Assembly: GCF_020026305.1 (NCBI RefSeq) | Contig: NZ_CP075691.1 | Span: forward strand, 3,472,001-3,536,000 | DNA: 64,000 nucleotides | From: Streptomyces sp. 135 | GTDB taxonomy: Bacteria > Actinomycetota > Actinomycetes > Streptomycetales > Streptomycetaceae | Direction: 5' to 3' | Shown here: positions 35,286 through 43,774 of the stretch, in pieces | Layout of the letters: every line of letters starts with the position of its first letter | How positions within the stretch are numbered: the first letter of the stretch is position 1 | Position numbers and translations under genes: made by a program | Notes under the pieces: generated by a model | Seen by the model: the letters and a program-made list of their open reading frames with translations, nothing else | Database searches by the model: none | What the model was told of the DNA's origin: nothing

Positions 35286-36473
35286 CTACTGCGGCTCGTC
35301 GAAGGGGAATCCGGTGTAGGCCTCCGCCAGGTCGGTCTCGGCGGAGCGGGTCGTGGTGATCCGGTCGAGCGCGGCGAGCTGGACGCGATCGTCGAAGGGG
35401 GTGGCGTCGGGAGCGCGGTGCAGCAGCGTCGTCATCGCGTACGAGAAGCGCTCGGCCTGCCAGACGCGGCGCAGGCAGGTCTCGGAGTACGCGTCGAGAC
35501 GGCTGGGGTCGCCCTTCTCGCGGAGCAGGACCAGGGCGCGGGCGAACGTGACGACGTCCCCGACCGCGAGGTTGAGGCCCTTCGCGCCGGTCGGCGGGAC
35601 GATGTGCGCGGCGTCCCCGGCGAGGAAGAGCCGGCCGTGGCGCATAGGCTCGTGGACGTAGCTGCGCATGGGCGTGACGGACTTGGCGGTGACGGGGCCA
35701 CGGCGCAGGGTCCAGGCGGGGTCGTCGGTCTCCAGGCGGCGGTCCAGCTCGTCCCAGATCTCCTCGTCGGCCCAGTCGGCGGCGTCCGTGCCGTCGGGAA
35801 CCTGGAGGTACGCGCGCGTGACGCTCGGCGAACGCATGGAGAGCAGGGCGAAGCCGCGGTCGTGGCGGGCGTACACCAGTTCGTCGTGTGAGGGCGGCAC
35901 GTCGGCGAGGATGCCGAGCCAGCCGAAGGGGTACGTGCGCTCGAAGACACGGGAGAGCGCCTCGGGCACCGCCTTGCGGGCCACGCCCCAGAAGCCGTCG
36001 CAGCCCACCACGTAGTCGCACTCCAGGACGGACTCGCGGCCCTGGTGGCGGTAGCGGATCCGGGGACTGTCCGTCTCAGCGCCCTCCACGGCCAGTGCCT
36101 CCGCCTCGAAGAGCAGGGGGCCGCCCTCGCCGAGCCGGAGCGCGATGAGGTCCTTGCAGACCTCGGTCTGGGCGTAGACGGTGACGGACTTGCCGCCGGT
36201 CAGCGCGGGGAGGTCGACGCGGTGCCTGCGGCGGTCGAAGCGCAGCTCGATGCCGTCGTGCGGGAGGCCCTCGCGGTCCATGCGGTCCCCGGCGCCCGCC
36301 TCGCGCAGCACGTCGACGGTGCCCTGCTCCAGGATCCCGGCGCGCTGGCGCCGCTCCACGTAGGCGCGGTCGCGGCTCTCCAGGACGACGGAGTCGATGC
36401 CCGCGTTGTGCAGGAGGCGGGCGAGCAGCAGCCCGGCCGGTCCGGCCCCGATGATTCCGACGGTGGTGCGCAT
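35286..36473 (-). CDS. pobA: 4-hydroxybenzoate 3-monooxygenase
   Basis: A 395-residue flavoprotein hydroxylase that converts 4-hydroxybenzoate to protocatechuate with NAD(P)H and oxygen. FAD motif IIGAGPAGLLLARLL is at residues 6-20, RAGILEQGTVDVLREAG is the characteristic PobA segment, the DG motif is VVGCDGFWGVAR, and LAGDAAHIVPPTGAKGLNLA is the second FAD motif. Length equals the family norm. The start at 36473 fits; a longer upstream frame would run into the operator. It faces the tandem IclR regulator. Confidence 0.95.
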   Translation of the reverse strand: MRTTVGIIGAGPAGLLLARLLHNAGIDSVVLESRDRAYVERRQRAGILEQGTVDVLREAGAGDRMDREGLPHDGIELRFDRRRHRVDLPALTGGKSVTVYAQTEVCKDLIALRLGEGGPLLFEAEALAVEGAETDSPRIRYRHQGRESVLECDYVVGCDGFWGVARKAVPEALSRVFERTYPFGWLGILADVPPSHDELVYARHDRGFALLSMRSPSVTRAYLQVPDGTDAADWADEEIWDELDRRLETDDPAWTLRRGPVTAKSVTPMRSYVHEPMRHGRLFLAGDAAHIVPPTGAKGLNLAVGDVVTFARALVLLREKGDPSRLDAYSETCLRRVWQAERFSYAMTTLLHRAPDATPFDDRVQLAALDRITTTRSAETDLAEAYTGFPFDEPQ

Positions 36474-36493
36474 CCCTGGCCCCTCATCAGCTT

Positions 36494-36516
36494 GTTCGCC
36501 TGGTGAACTTTCGTTC
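36494..36516. promoter_or_regulatory. Candidate PobR/IclR operator
   Basis: GTTCGCCTGGTGAAC forms an inverted GTTC/GAAC pair, followed four bases later by a further direct GTTC. An inverted pair plus a direct repeat is the known layout of PobR/PcaU-type IclR operators. It lies between pobA and the regulator. Confidence 0.5.
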
Positions 36517-36581
36517 ATAATGTGCTGACGGGAGTCTCGGGCCGTGTCCGTGCGCTGTCAACGGTTGTGCGAGGAGCAGTG

Positions 36582-38222
36582 ATGCCGGAAGAGTCCGTAC
36601 GCCCCCTGGAGCGCGGTCTGGCCGTCCTGCGCGCGCTCGCGGCGGCGGAGCCGGGACAGCTGCGGGCCGGCGACCTGGCCCGCGCCACCGGCCTGGCCCG
36701 CTCCACGGTCGACCGGGTGGTGACGACCCTGGCCCGGCTCGGCTACGTACGCCCGCGCGGCCAGGAGCTCCACCTCGCCCCGCGCCTCATGGAGCTCGGC
36801 AACGCCTACCTCGCGGCGAGCGGCCTGACCGGCGAGGTCGCCGCGCGCACCGCCCGGCTCGCGGACGAGCTCGACGAGTCGGTGTCGCTCGCGGTGCCCG
36901 ACGGCGACGGGGTGCGCTTCGTGACGCAGGCCGCGCGGCGCCGTGCCATGTCGGTGGCCTTCCGCATCGGAGACCTGCTGCCGCCCGAGCGCTGCGCCCC
37001 CGGCGCGCTCTTCGCGGACGCGTGGGACGAGGAGCGGTGGGCCGCCTGGCGGGCGCGCGTGGCCGCTTACCCGCCCACGAGGCCTATCCGGCACTGCCGC
37101 CCGGCCCGGCGCCCGCCGGCTGTCCCGGAGCTCGCGGACCGCGTGGCGCACGCCCGCCGGAGCGGCTGGGCCCTGGACGACCAGCTGATCGAGCCGGGCC
37201 TGATCGCCGTGGCGGTCCCGGTGCGCGACGCCGCGGGGCGGGTGCGGTACGCCCTGTCGGCGGTGAGCCACACCAGCAGGCACACGGCACAGGGCCTGGC
37301 GGCGGCGGTGCTGCCGCGGCTGCGCGCGGAGGCGGAGCAGTTGGCGGGCCTGTCGGGCACGGACGCGCCACCGGACGCCGACGGCCGGGCGCCCGCCCGC
37401 GAAGCCACCGACCCCGCCGCCGCCAAGGACGAACTCGGCCCCGGCTTCCTCCAGTCCCTGGCCCGCGGCCTCGCCGTCCTGCGCGCCCTCGGCGGGGCCC
37501 GCGGCGAAGGGCTGCCGCTCACCGCGCTCGCCGAGGCCACGGGCCTGCCGAGGGCCACCGCGCGACGCTGTCTGCACACCCTGGAGCAGGCGGGGTACGC
37601 GGCTCACGACGGCCGCCTGTTCCGTCCGCTCCCCCGCATCCTGGAGCTCGGCCACGCGGCCCTGTCCGGGCTCACCTTCGCCGAGCTGGCCGAGCCGCAC
37701 CTGCGCGAGCTGGCCGACCGGGTGCGGCAGTCGGCCTCGGCGACGGTCCTGGACGGCACGGACATCCGCTACGTCGCGCGGGCGGCCACCGTGCGCGTCA
37801 TGAGCGTCCACATCACGGTCGGCACCCGCTTTCCCGCGTACGCCACCGCCATGGGCCGGGTGCTGCTCGCCGGGCTCCCCGCGGACGAGCGCGAGCGCCT
37901 GCTGACGGCCGCGCCGCCCCGCGCCCTGACCCCGCGCACCGTGACCGACCCCGGCGAGCTGGCCCGCGTCCTCGACCGCGCCGCCGCCGAGGGCCACGCC
38001 ACCGCCGACCAGGAGCTGGAGGACGGGCTGCGCTCGGTGGCCGTGCCGGTCAGGGACGCGGCCGGGCGGGTGGTCGCCGCCGTGAACGTCGCGCAGCACG
38101 CGGGCACGGACCCGCTCTCCCGGACCCGCGACGCCCTGCTGCCCGCGCTGCGCGCGACGGCGGCGGCGATCGAGACGGATCTGCACATCGCCGCCCGCTT
38201 CAACACGGTACGAATGTCTTGA
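36582..38222 (+). CDS. Tandem IclR-family regulator of 4-hydroxybenzoate genes (PobR-like)
   Basis: A 546-residue protein made of two complete IclR regulators in one chain. Copy 1 has an HTH at about residues 10-65 and an effector domain to about 265. Copy 2 has an HTH at about 290-345 (GLPLTALAEATGLPRATARR) and an effector domain to the end, including SASATVLDGTDIRYVARA and a C-terminal DQELEDGLRSVAVPVRDAAG. GAGGAG lies five bases before the ATG. Next to pobA it is probably its activator. A stretch at about residues 164-181 reads better in another frame on both sides, as if two compensating shifts occurred. Confidence 0.88.
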   Translation: MPEESVRPLERGLAVLRALAAAEPGQLRAGDLARATGLARSTVDRVVTTLARLGYVRPRGQELHLAPRLMELGNAYLAASGLTGEVAARTARLADELDESVSLAVPDGDGVRFVTQAARRRAMSVAFRIGDLLPPERCAPGALFADAWDEERWAAWRARVAAYPPTRPIRHCRPARRPPAVPELADRVAHARRSGWALDDQLIEPGLIAVAVPVRDAAGRVRYALSAVSHTSRHTAQGLAAAVLPRLRAEAEQLAGLSGTDAPPDADGRAPAREATDPAAAKDELGPGFLQSLARGLAVLRALGGARGEGLPLTALAEATGLPRATARRCLHTLEQAGYAAHDGRLFRPLPRILELGHAALSGLTFAELAEPHLRELADRVRQSASATVLDGTDIRYVARAATVRVMSVHITVGTRFPAYATAMGRVLLAGLPADERERLLTAAPPRALTPRTVTDPGELARVLDRAAAEGHATADQELEDGLRSVAVPVRDAAGRVVAAVNVAQHAGTDPLSRTRDALLPALRATAAAIETDLHIAARFNTVRMS

Positions 38223-38300
38223 TCACGTAAGGGACTTGACGTTGCATCAGGCACTTGCCGCACGCCCGCCGGGCGCCCCGCCCTCGCGAGATGGCGGAGG

Positions 38301-38383
38301 TGCCCGGAGCCGGACTCGAACCGGCACGCCCCCGAGGGGCAGCGAGGTTTAAGCTCGCCGTGTCTGCATTCCACCATCCGGGC
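38301..38383 (-). tRNA. bldA: tRNA-Leu(UAA), the bldA tRNA
   Basis: An 83-nt class II tRNA without encoded CCA. The acceptor pairs GCCCGGA with TCCGGGC. The anticodon arm is GCGAG-CTTAAAC-CTCGC, giving anticodon UAA. A long GC-rich variable arm and a T arm GCCGG-TTCGAGT-CCGGC complete it. In Streptomyces the only tRNA reading UUA codons is BldA, which gates translation of developmental and antibiotic genes. By eye I found no in-frame TTA codon in the genes of this window, so its targets lie elsewhere. Confidence 0.97.
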
Positions 38384-38768
38384 AGGCCGTGGGCCCCGCA
38401 TCAAGGATTCGACCCTATCGGGAGGCATCCCCCGAACAGCGGAGGGACGGCTCGATGTTGTCTTATTTTATTGACGTCTGAGGGAGCATCAGCCGCCGGT
38501 ACGGTCCATTGGTACTTGCCGGAGGCCTTTCCATGTCTCCGGCCGGTCTCATGGGCCTCTGCGCGGAATGACGGAATTTAGCCTCCCGCCCGTTCCCGTC
38601 CCGGGCCGCGGATCTCAGGGACGTCCGTCATCCCCAGGTATGACAAGAGGCTCCCGGGTCCGACTGGAGAGGGCCCCTGGAACCGGAACAGCGGCTGACT
38701 CCAGGGCGCCGATCGGCCGCGACGATGGAGTACGTCCCCACTCGTCGTCCCGACAGGAGCACCGTCCC
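38384..38768. other. Intergenic region between bldA and the ABC operon
   Basis: 385 bases. The bldA side has TAGGGT (38412-38417, minus strand), a good -10 hexamer about 29 bases before the tRNA. The ABC side contains an unusually AT-rich patch (TTGTCTTATTTTATTGACG, 38457 on) and a 12-codon ORF at 38533 with GGAGG seven bases upstream. No other gene is supported. Confidence 0.6.
38412..38417 (-). promoter_or_regulatory. Putative -10 element of bldA
   Basis: TAGGGT on the minus strand, 29 bases upstream of the tRNA 5' end. It matches TAnnnT. No convincing -35 was found at 16-18 bases. Confidence 0.4.
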
Positions 38769-39539
38769 GTGACCACCACCCCCTTCGCCACCCGCGCCAC
38801 CGCAGTGGCCGCGCGCGCCACGGACCTCTCCAAGGTGTACGGACAGGGTGAGACCCAGGTGGTCGCCCTGGACCACGTCTCCGTCGACTTCGGGCAGGGC
38901 GAGTTCACCGCGATCATGGGTCCCTCCGGTTCCGGCAAGTCGACGCTGATGCACTGCGTCGCGGGCCTGGACAGCTTCAGCTCCGGTTCGGTGCGCCTCG
39001 GTGAGACGGAGCTGTCCACGCTCAAGGACAAGCAGCTCACGAAGCTCCGCCGCGACAAGATCGGCTTCATCTTCCAGGCGTTCAACCTGCTGCCGACGCT
39101 GACCGCCCTGGAGAACATCACGCTCCCCATGGACATCGCGGGCCGCAAGCCCGACAAGGCGTGGCTGGAGCAGGTCATCGAGATGGTCGGCCTCTCCGGA
39201 CGGCTCAGCCACCGGCCCACCGAGCTCTCCGGCGGCCAGCAGCAGCGCGTGGCCGTGGCCCGTGCGCTCGCCTCGCAGCCCGAGATCATCTTCGGTGACG
39301 AGCCGACCGGAAACCTCGACTCGCGCTCGGGCGCGGAGGTCCTCGGCTTCCTGCGCAACTCCGTGCGGGACCTCGGCCAGACCGTCGTGATGGTCACCCA
39401 CGACCCGGTGGCCGCGTCGTACGCGGACCGCGTGATCTTCCTCGCGGACGGGCGGGTCGTGGACGAGATGCTGCGGCCCAGCGCCGAGGGCGTGCTCGAC
39501 CGGATGAAGCACTTCGACGCCAAGGGGCGGACCAGCTAG
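38769..39539 (+). CDS. ABC transporter ATP-binding protein (MacB/LolD type)
   Basis: A 256-residue ATPase. Walker A is MGPSGSGKST, the signature is LSGGQQQRVAVARA, Walker B is IIFGDEPTGNLDS, and the switch His lies in MVTHDP. The phrase GFIFQAFNLLPTLTALENI is typical of the MacB/LolD/FtsE-like group that works with FtsX-type permeases. The GTG start has AGGAG nine bases upstream. The large permease gene starts 120 bases downstream, so they form one exporter. Confidence 0.95.
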   Translation: MTTTPFATRATAVAARATDLSKVYGQGETQVVALDHVSVDFGQGEFTAIMGPSGSGKSTLMHCVAGLDSFSSGSVRLGETELSTLKDKQLTKLRRDKIGFIFQAFNLLPTLTALENITLPMDIAGRKPDKAWLEQVIEMVGLSGRLSHRPTELSGGQQQRVAVARALASQPEIIFGDEPTGNLDSRSGAEVLGFLRNSVRDLGQTVVMVTHDPVAASYADRVIFLADGRVVDEMLRPSAEGVLDRMKHFDAKGRTS

Positions 39540-39586
39540 GCGTCCGGTCGCCTCGTTCCTCGCCTGCGGGCCGCATGTGGCTGGTC

Positions 39587-39606
39587 GCGCAGTTCCCCGC
39601 GCCCCT
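39587..39606 (+). repeat. Dispersed 20-bp repeat, single copy
   Basis: GCGCAGTTCCCCGCGCCCCT followed by CCGGGGCGC, which makes a small hairpin. It lies between the ABC ATPase and permease genes, so it may act as an mRNA processing or stability element there. Confidence 0.8.
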
Positions 39607-39659
39607 CCGGGGCGCTCCCCCTTCGGGCTCACAGACCCCCCTCACCAGGACTCACACCC

Positions 39660-42182
39660 ATGTTCCGTACCGCCCTGCGCAACGTGCTCGCGCACAAGGC
39701 CAGGCTGCTCATGACCGTGCTCGCCGTCATGCTCGGCGTCGCCTTCGTCTCCGGCACCCTGGTCTTCACCGACACCTTCGGCAACGCCTACAAGAACAAG
39801 TCGGCGAAGAGCTTCGACCACGTCTCCGTCGCCATCACCTCCAACAGCAGCAACTCCGGCGACAGTCAGGGGGGCCCGAAGCAGAAGCCCGAGCTGACCG
39901 AAGCCCTCCTGAAGAAGGCCGGGGAGCTGCCCGGCGCCGACTCCGCGATCGGCGCCGTCTCCGGCTTCACCGCCCTCGCCGACAAGGACGGCAAGCTGGT
40001 GGGCGGCGAGTGGGGCACCACCGGCGCCAACTACTTCCCGGGCAAGGGCGGCAAGGACCCGCGCTACGACTTCACCGAGGGCGCCGCCCCGAAGTCCGCC
40101 GGTCAGATCGCCCTGGACTCCCGCACCGCGGGACGCACCGGCTACACGGTGGGCGACACCGTCCGCCTCTCCACCGACGGCCCGGTGCGCACCGCGAAGG
40201 TCAGCGGCGTCTTCGACACCGACGAGGGCAGTGTCGTCGCGGGCGGCAGCCTGGTCCTGTTCGACAACAAGACCGCGTTCAAGGCGCTCAACAAGAACCA
40301 GTACGACGAGATCGACGTGAAGGCGGCCGCGGGCGCCTCCGAGGCGGCCCTGGAGAGCGCGGTCGAGAAGATCCTGCCCGAGGAGTCCTCGACGATGACG
40401 GGCGGTGAACTCAAGGCGCAGCAGGACAGCATGATCGAGGAGCAGACCAGCTCGATGAGCCAGGTCCTGCTGATCTTCGCCGGTATCGCGCTCTTCGTCG
40501 GCATCTTCATCATCGCCAACACCTTCACCATGCTGGTCGCCCAGCGCACCAAGGAGCTCGCGCTGATGCGGGCCGTCGGCGCCTCGCGCCGCCAGGTGAC
40601 GCGCTCCGTGCTGATCGAGGCCTTCCTGGTCGGCGTGATCGCCGCCGTCACCGGATTCGCGCTCGGCATCGGCGTGGCGGTCGGCCTGGAGTCCCTGATG
40701 AACTCCGCCGGTGCCTCGCTGCCCGACGGGCCGCTCGTCATCGCCCCGACCACGATCCTCGTGGCGCTGCTCATCGGTGTCGTCGTGACCATGCTGGCCG
40801 CCTGGCTGCCGGGCCGCCGCGCCGCGAAGATCCCGCCGGTCGCCGCGATGAACAGCGTCCACGCGACGCCGACCATGCGCGGCCTGGTGGTCCGCAACAC
40901 CATCGGCTCGGTCATCGTCGCGCTCGGCGCGGTGATGCTCTTCATGAAGGACAACTACGTGAAGTCGGGCGGCGCGGGCGTCATGCTCGTCGGCGTCATC
41001 GTCCTCACGCCGCTGCTGTCCCGCCCGTTCATCGCCGCCTCGGCCCCGCTCCTGAAGCCGTTCGGCGTCACCGGCAAGCTCTCGCGCCTCAACTCGCTGC
41101 GCAACCCGCGCCGTACGGCGTCCACGGCCGCGGCGCTGATGATCGGTCTGACCCTCATCACGGCGATGACCGTGGTCGCCACCTCGATGAGCACCGCCAT
41201 CAACAAGATGGCCGCCGGCGCCATGAAGGCCGACTACAGCGTCTCCATGGCGAACTTCCAGCCGCTGACCCCCGAGGTCCGCGAGAAGCTGGACAAGATC
41301 CCGGACGTCGCGGCGACCACCCCGCTGCGCAGCACCTACGGCGAGGCCGACGGCGGCTTCGTCTCCATCTCCGGCGTCGACCCGAAGACCTTCGGCGAGC
41401 TGGTCGGCCTGGACTTCACCAGCGGCTCGGTGGCCGGCCTGAAGTCCGGTGGCGTGCTCGTCGACACGGACACCGCCAAGGACAAGGGCCTCAAGGCGGG
41501 CGACACCCTCCCGCTGAAGTTCGACGACGACGGCAAGAAGGTCCGGCTGAAGGTCGCCGGTGTCTACGAGGGCAACGAGATGCTCAACGGACTCTTCGCG
41601 CCGACCTCCCTCGTCGACCCGCACCTGACGAAGATCGTCGACAAGCAGGTCCTCGTGAAGATGAAGGACGGCACCTCGGACAAGTCCGAGGACGCCATCG
41701 TCAAGGCCCTCGGCGAGAACCCCGCCATCACCGTCCAGGACAAGGACGCGATCAGCAACGCGGTGGCCGGTTCCATCAACATGATGCTGAACATGCTCTA
41801 CGGCCTGCTGGCCATGGCCGTCCTGATCGCCGTCCTCGGCGTCATCAACACCCTCGCGATGTCGGTCTTCGAGCGGAAGCACGAGATCGGCATGTTGCGG
41901 GCCATCGGCCTGGACCGCGCGAAGGTCAAGCAGATGGTGCGTCTGGAGGCGGTCATCATCTCCCTGTTCGGCGCGGTGCTCGGCATCGGTCTCGGCCTCT
42001 TCATGGGCTGGGTCGCGGGCGGCACCATCTCGAACAGCGTCTCCACGTACTCCATGGAGATCCCGCTCGGCCGGATCGTGATCTTCCTCGGGATCGCGGC
42101 CCTGGTCGGTGTCCTCGCGGCGATGTGGCCGGCCCGCAGCGCGGCCAAGCTGAACCCGCTGATGGCCATCAAGGCCGAGTAG
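39660..42182 (+). CDS. ABC transporter permease, duplicated FtsX/MacB type
   Basis: An 840-residue membrane protein. After a first helix (about residues 15-37) comes a large extracellular domain (about 40-255), then three FtsX helices (about 262-375) and two central helices (about 410-455). A second extracellular domain (about 510-690) and a second FtsX triple (about 705-835) follow. LALMRAVGASRRQVTRSVLIE and its second copy IGMLRAIGLDRAKVKQMVRLE mark the coupling regions. Such pairs export lipids, peptides or toxic compounds. The substrate is unknown. Confidence 0.93.
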   Translation: MFRTALRNVLAHKARLLMTVLAVMLGVAFVSGTLVFTDTFGNAYKNKSAKSFDHVSVAITSNSSNSGDSQGGPKQKPELTEALLKKAGELPGADSAIGAVSGFTALADKDGKLVGGEWGTTGANYFPGKGGKDPRYDFTEGAAPKSAGQIALDSRTAGRTGYTVGDTVRLSTDGPVRTAKVSGVFDTDEGSVVAGGSLVLFDNKTAFKALNKNQYDEIDVKAAAGASEAALESAVEKILPEESSTMTGGELKAQQDSMIEEQTSSMSQVLLIFAGIALFVGIFIIANTFTMLVAQRTKELALMRAVGASRRQVTRSVLIEAFLVGVIAAVTGFALGIGVAVGLESLMNSAGASLPDGPLVIAPTTILVALLIGVVVTMLAAWLPGRRAAKIPPVAAMNSVHATPTMRGLVVRNTIGSVIVALGAVMLFMKDNYVKSGGAGVMLVGVIVLTPLLSRPFIAASAPLLKPFGVTGKLSRLNSLRNPRRTASTAAALMIGLTLITAMTVVATSMSTAINKMAAGAMKADYSVSMANFQPLTPEVREKLDKIPDVAATTPLRSTYGEADGGFVSISGVDPKTFGELVGLDFTSGSVAGLKSGGVLVDTDTAKDKGLKAGDTLPLKFDDDGKKVRLKVAGVYEGNEMLNGLFAPTSLVDPHLTKIVDKQVLVKMKDGTSDKSEDAIVKALGENPAITVQDKDAISNAVAGSINMMLNMLYGLLAMAVLIAVLGVINTLAMSVFERKHEIGMLRAIGLDRAKVKQMVRLEAVIISLFGAVLGIGLGLFMGWVAGGTISNSVSTYSMEIPLGRIVIFLGIAALVGVLAAMWPARSAAKLNPLMAIKAE

Positions 42183-42195
42183 CGGCGGTACGCGA

Positions 42196-42231
42196 AAAGG
42201 GGCCCCGGCGGATCACCGCCGGGGCCCCTTT
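42196..42231. terminator. Strong bidirectional terminator
   Basis: AAAGGGGCCCCGGCGG-ATCA-CCGCCGGGGCCCCTTT, 16-bp arms, 13 bases after the permease stop and 17 before the end of the convergent methyltransferase gene. Confidence 0.93.
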
Positions 42232-42248
42232 CACGTACGTACACGCGG

Positions 42249-43550
42249 CTACGACGCGCGCCACTCCCGGGCCCGCAGCGGCATCCCCGAGGCGCCGATC
42301 TCAGGCGTCCTCACCGCGAGGACCTGGTTGACGCCGATGCGGTTGTGCTCGAAGGCGAGCGCGGAGGCGGCCATGTAGAGCCGCCAGACGCGGGCACGGC
42401 CGGGCGAGGTGAGGCGCTGGGCCTCGGGCCACCGCGCCTCCAGGTTGGCGACCCAGCGGCGCAGGGTCAGCGCGTAGTGCTCGCGGATGGCCTCCACGTC
42501 GCGCACCTCGAACCCGGCCCGCTCCAGGAGCCCGACCGTGGTCCCGACCGGCGCGAGCTCCCCGTCCGGGAAGACGTACGCGTCGATGAACTCGTCCACC
42601 GAGTACGCCGATTCGTCGGCCCGCGGCCGGCGCGCGATCTGGTGGTTGAGCAGCCGTGCGCCCGGCTTCAGCAGGGCGTACAGGGTGTGCGCGTACTCCA
42701 GGTAGCGCTCGGAGCCGACGTGTTCGGCCATGCCGATGGAGGAGATGGCGTCGTACGGTCCGTCGCGCACGTCCCGGTAGTCCTGGACGCGGATCTCGAT
42801 CCGGTCGGTGAGGCCCTCCTCGGCGATGCGCTTCCTGGCGTACGCGGCCTGCTCCTGGGAGAGCGTGACGCCGACGACGGTGACGCCGTGCTCGCGGGCC
42901 GCGTGGATCGCCATGGAACCCCAGCCGCAGCCGACGTCCAGCAGGCGCATGCCGGGCCGCAGCGCCAGCTTCCGGCAGATGAGTTCGAGCTTGTCGCGCT
43001 GGGCGTCCTTCAGGGTGGAGTCGGGCGAGGCCCAGTAGGCGCAGGAGTAGACCATCGAGGGGCCGAGGACGAGCTCGTAGAAGTCGTTGCCCACGTCGTA
43101 GTGGTGGCTGATGGCGCGCCGGTCGCTGCCCTTGGTGTGCAGGTGGAGGCGGCCGTGTCTGCGCATCTCCTCCGGCGGCGGCGCGGGCGGCAGGAAGGGC
43201 GCCGAGAGGGCGAACAGCGAGCGGGCGGCGGAGCGGACCCGCGGGTCGCGCAGCGCCTGCCGCAGGCCCGGCGCGTCCTCGCCGCGCTCCCAGATGAACT
43301 CCGCCATCTTGTCCAGCGTCTCGTAGAGATCCCCGTCGACGTCCAGGTCACCGGCCACCCAGGCGCGGGCGAGGCCCAGTTCGCCCGGCTTCCACAGGAG
43401 GTGGCGCAGGGCGCGGCGGTTGCGTACGACGAGGGTGGAGGCGCCCGGAGGCCCGGCCTCCGAACCGTCCCAGCCGCGGATCCGTACCGGCAGCGGGGCT
43501 CCCATCAGCTGCTCGGCGAGACTCTTCAGCCGCAGTGCGGCGTTCTGCAT
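42249..43550 (-). CDS. Cyclopropane-fatty-acyl-phospholipid synthase-family methyltransferase
   Basis: A 433-residue SAM-dependent methyltransferase. The SAM motif is RLLDVGCGWGSMAIHAA, preceded by ISHHYDVGNDFYELVLGPSMVYSCAYW, the signature of CFA synthases, and followed by ISSIGMAEHVGSERY with the active-site Glu/His region. It adds a methylene group to unsaturated acyl chains of membrane phospholipids. The ATG at 43550 has GGAGG eight bases upstream. Family is certain; the exact lipid is not. Confidence 0.92.
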   Translation of the reverse strand: MQNAALRLKSLAEQLMGAPLPVRIRGWDGSEAGPPGASTLVVRNRRALRHLLWKPGELGLARAWVAGDLDVDGDLYETLDKMAEFIWERGEDAPGLRQALRDPRVRSAARSLFALSAPFLPPAPPPEEMRRHGRLHLHTKGSDRRAISHHYDVGNDFYELVLGPSMVYSCAYWASPDSTLKDAQRDKLELICRKLALRPGMRLLDVGCGWGSMAIHAAREHGVTVVGVTLSQEQAAYARKRIAEEGLTDRIEIRVQDYRDVRDGPYDAISSIGMAEHVGSERYLEYAHTLYALLKPGARLLNHQIARRPRADESAYSVDEFIDAYVFPDGELAPVGTTVGLLERAGFEVRDVEAIREHYALTLRRWVANLEARWPEAQRLTSPGRARVWRLYMAASALAFEHNRIGVNQVLAVRTPEIGASGMPLRAREWRAS

Positions 43551-43709
43551 GGCGCACACCTCCGTGACGACGACCCGGGATCGGTCCGACACCACGTAAA
43601 CACCGAAGAACCCCGTGCGCAGTCCCATCGCCGTGTCATGGAACGGCAAAACAGGTGCCACAGGCACCTATCTCGGCCCGGATCCGCGCCGCCCGGTGTC
43701 CGGGTACGC

Positions 43710-43753
43710 CGAAGGGGGCCGCCCGCACCACGGATGGCGGGCGGCCCCCTTCG
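43710..43753 (-). terminator. Terminator of the NADH dehydrogenase gene
   Basis: CGAAGGGGGCCGCCCGC and its perfect 17-bp complement GCGGGCGGCCCCCTTCG with a 10-base loop, 22 bases beyond the stop. Confidence 0.92.
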
Positions 43754-43774
43754 GGGTGGATCAGTGACGCGAGG

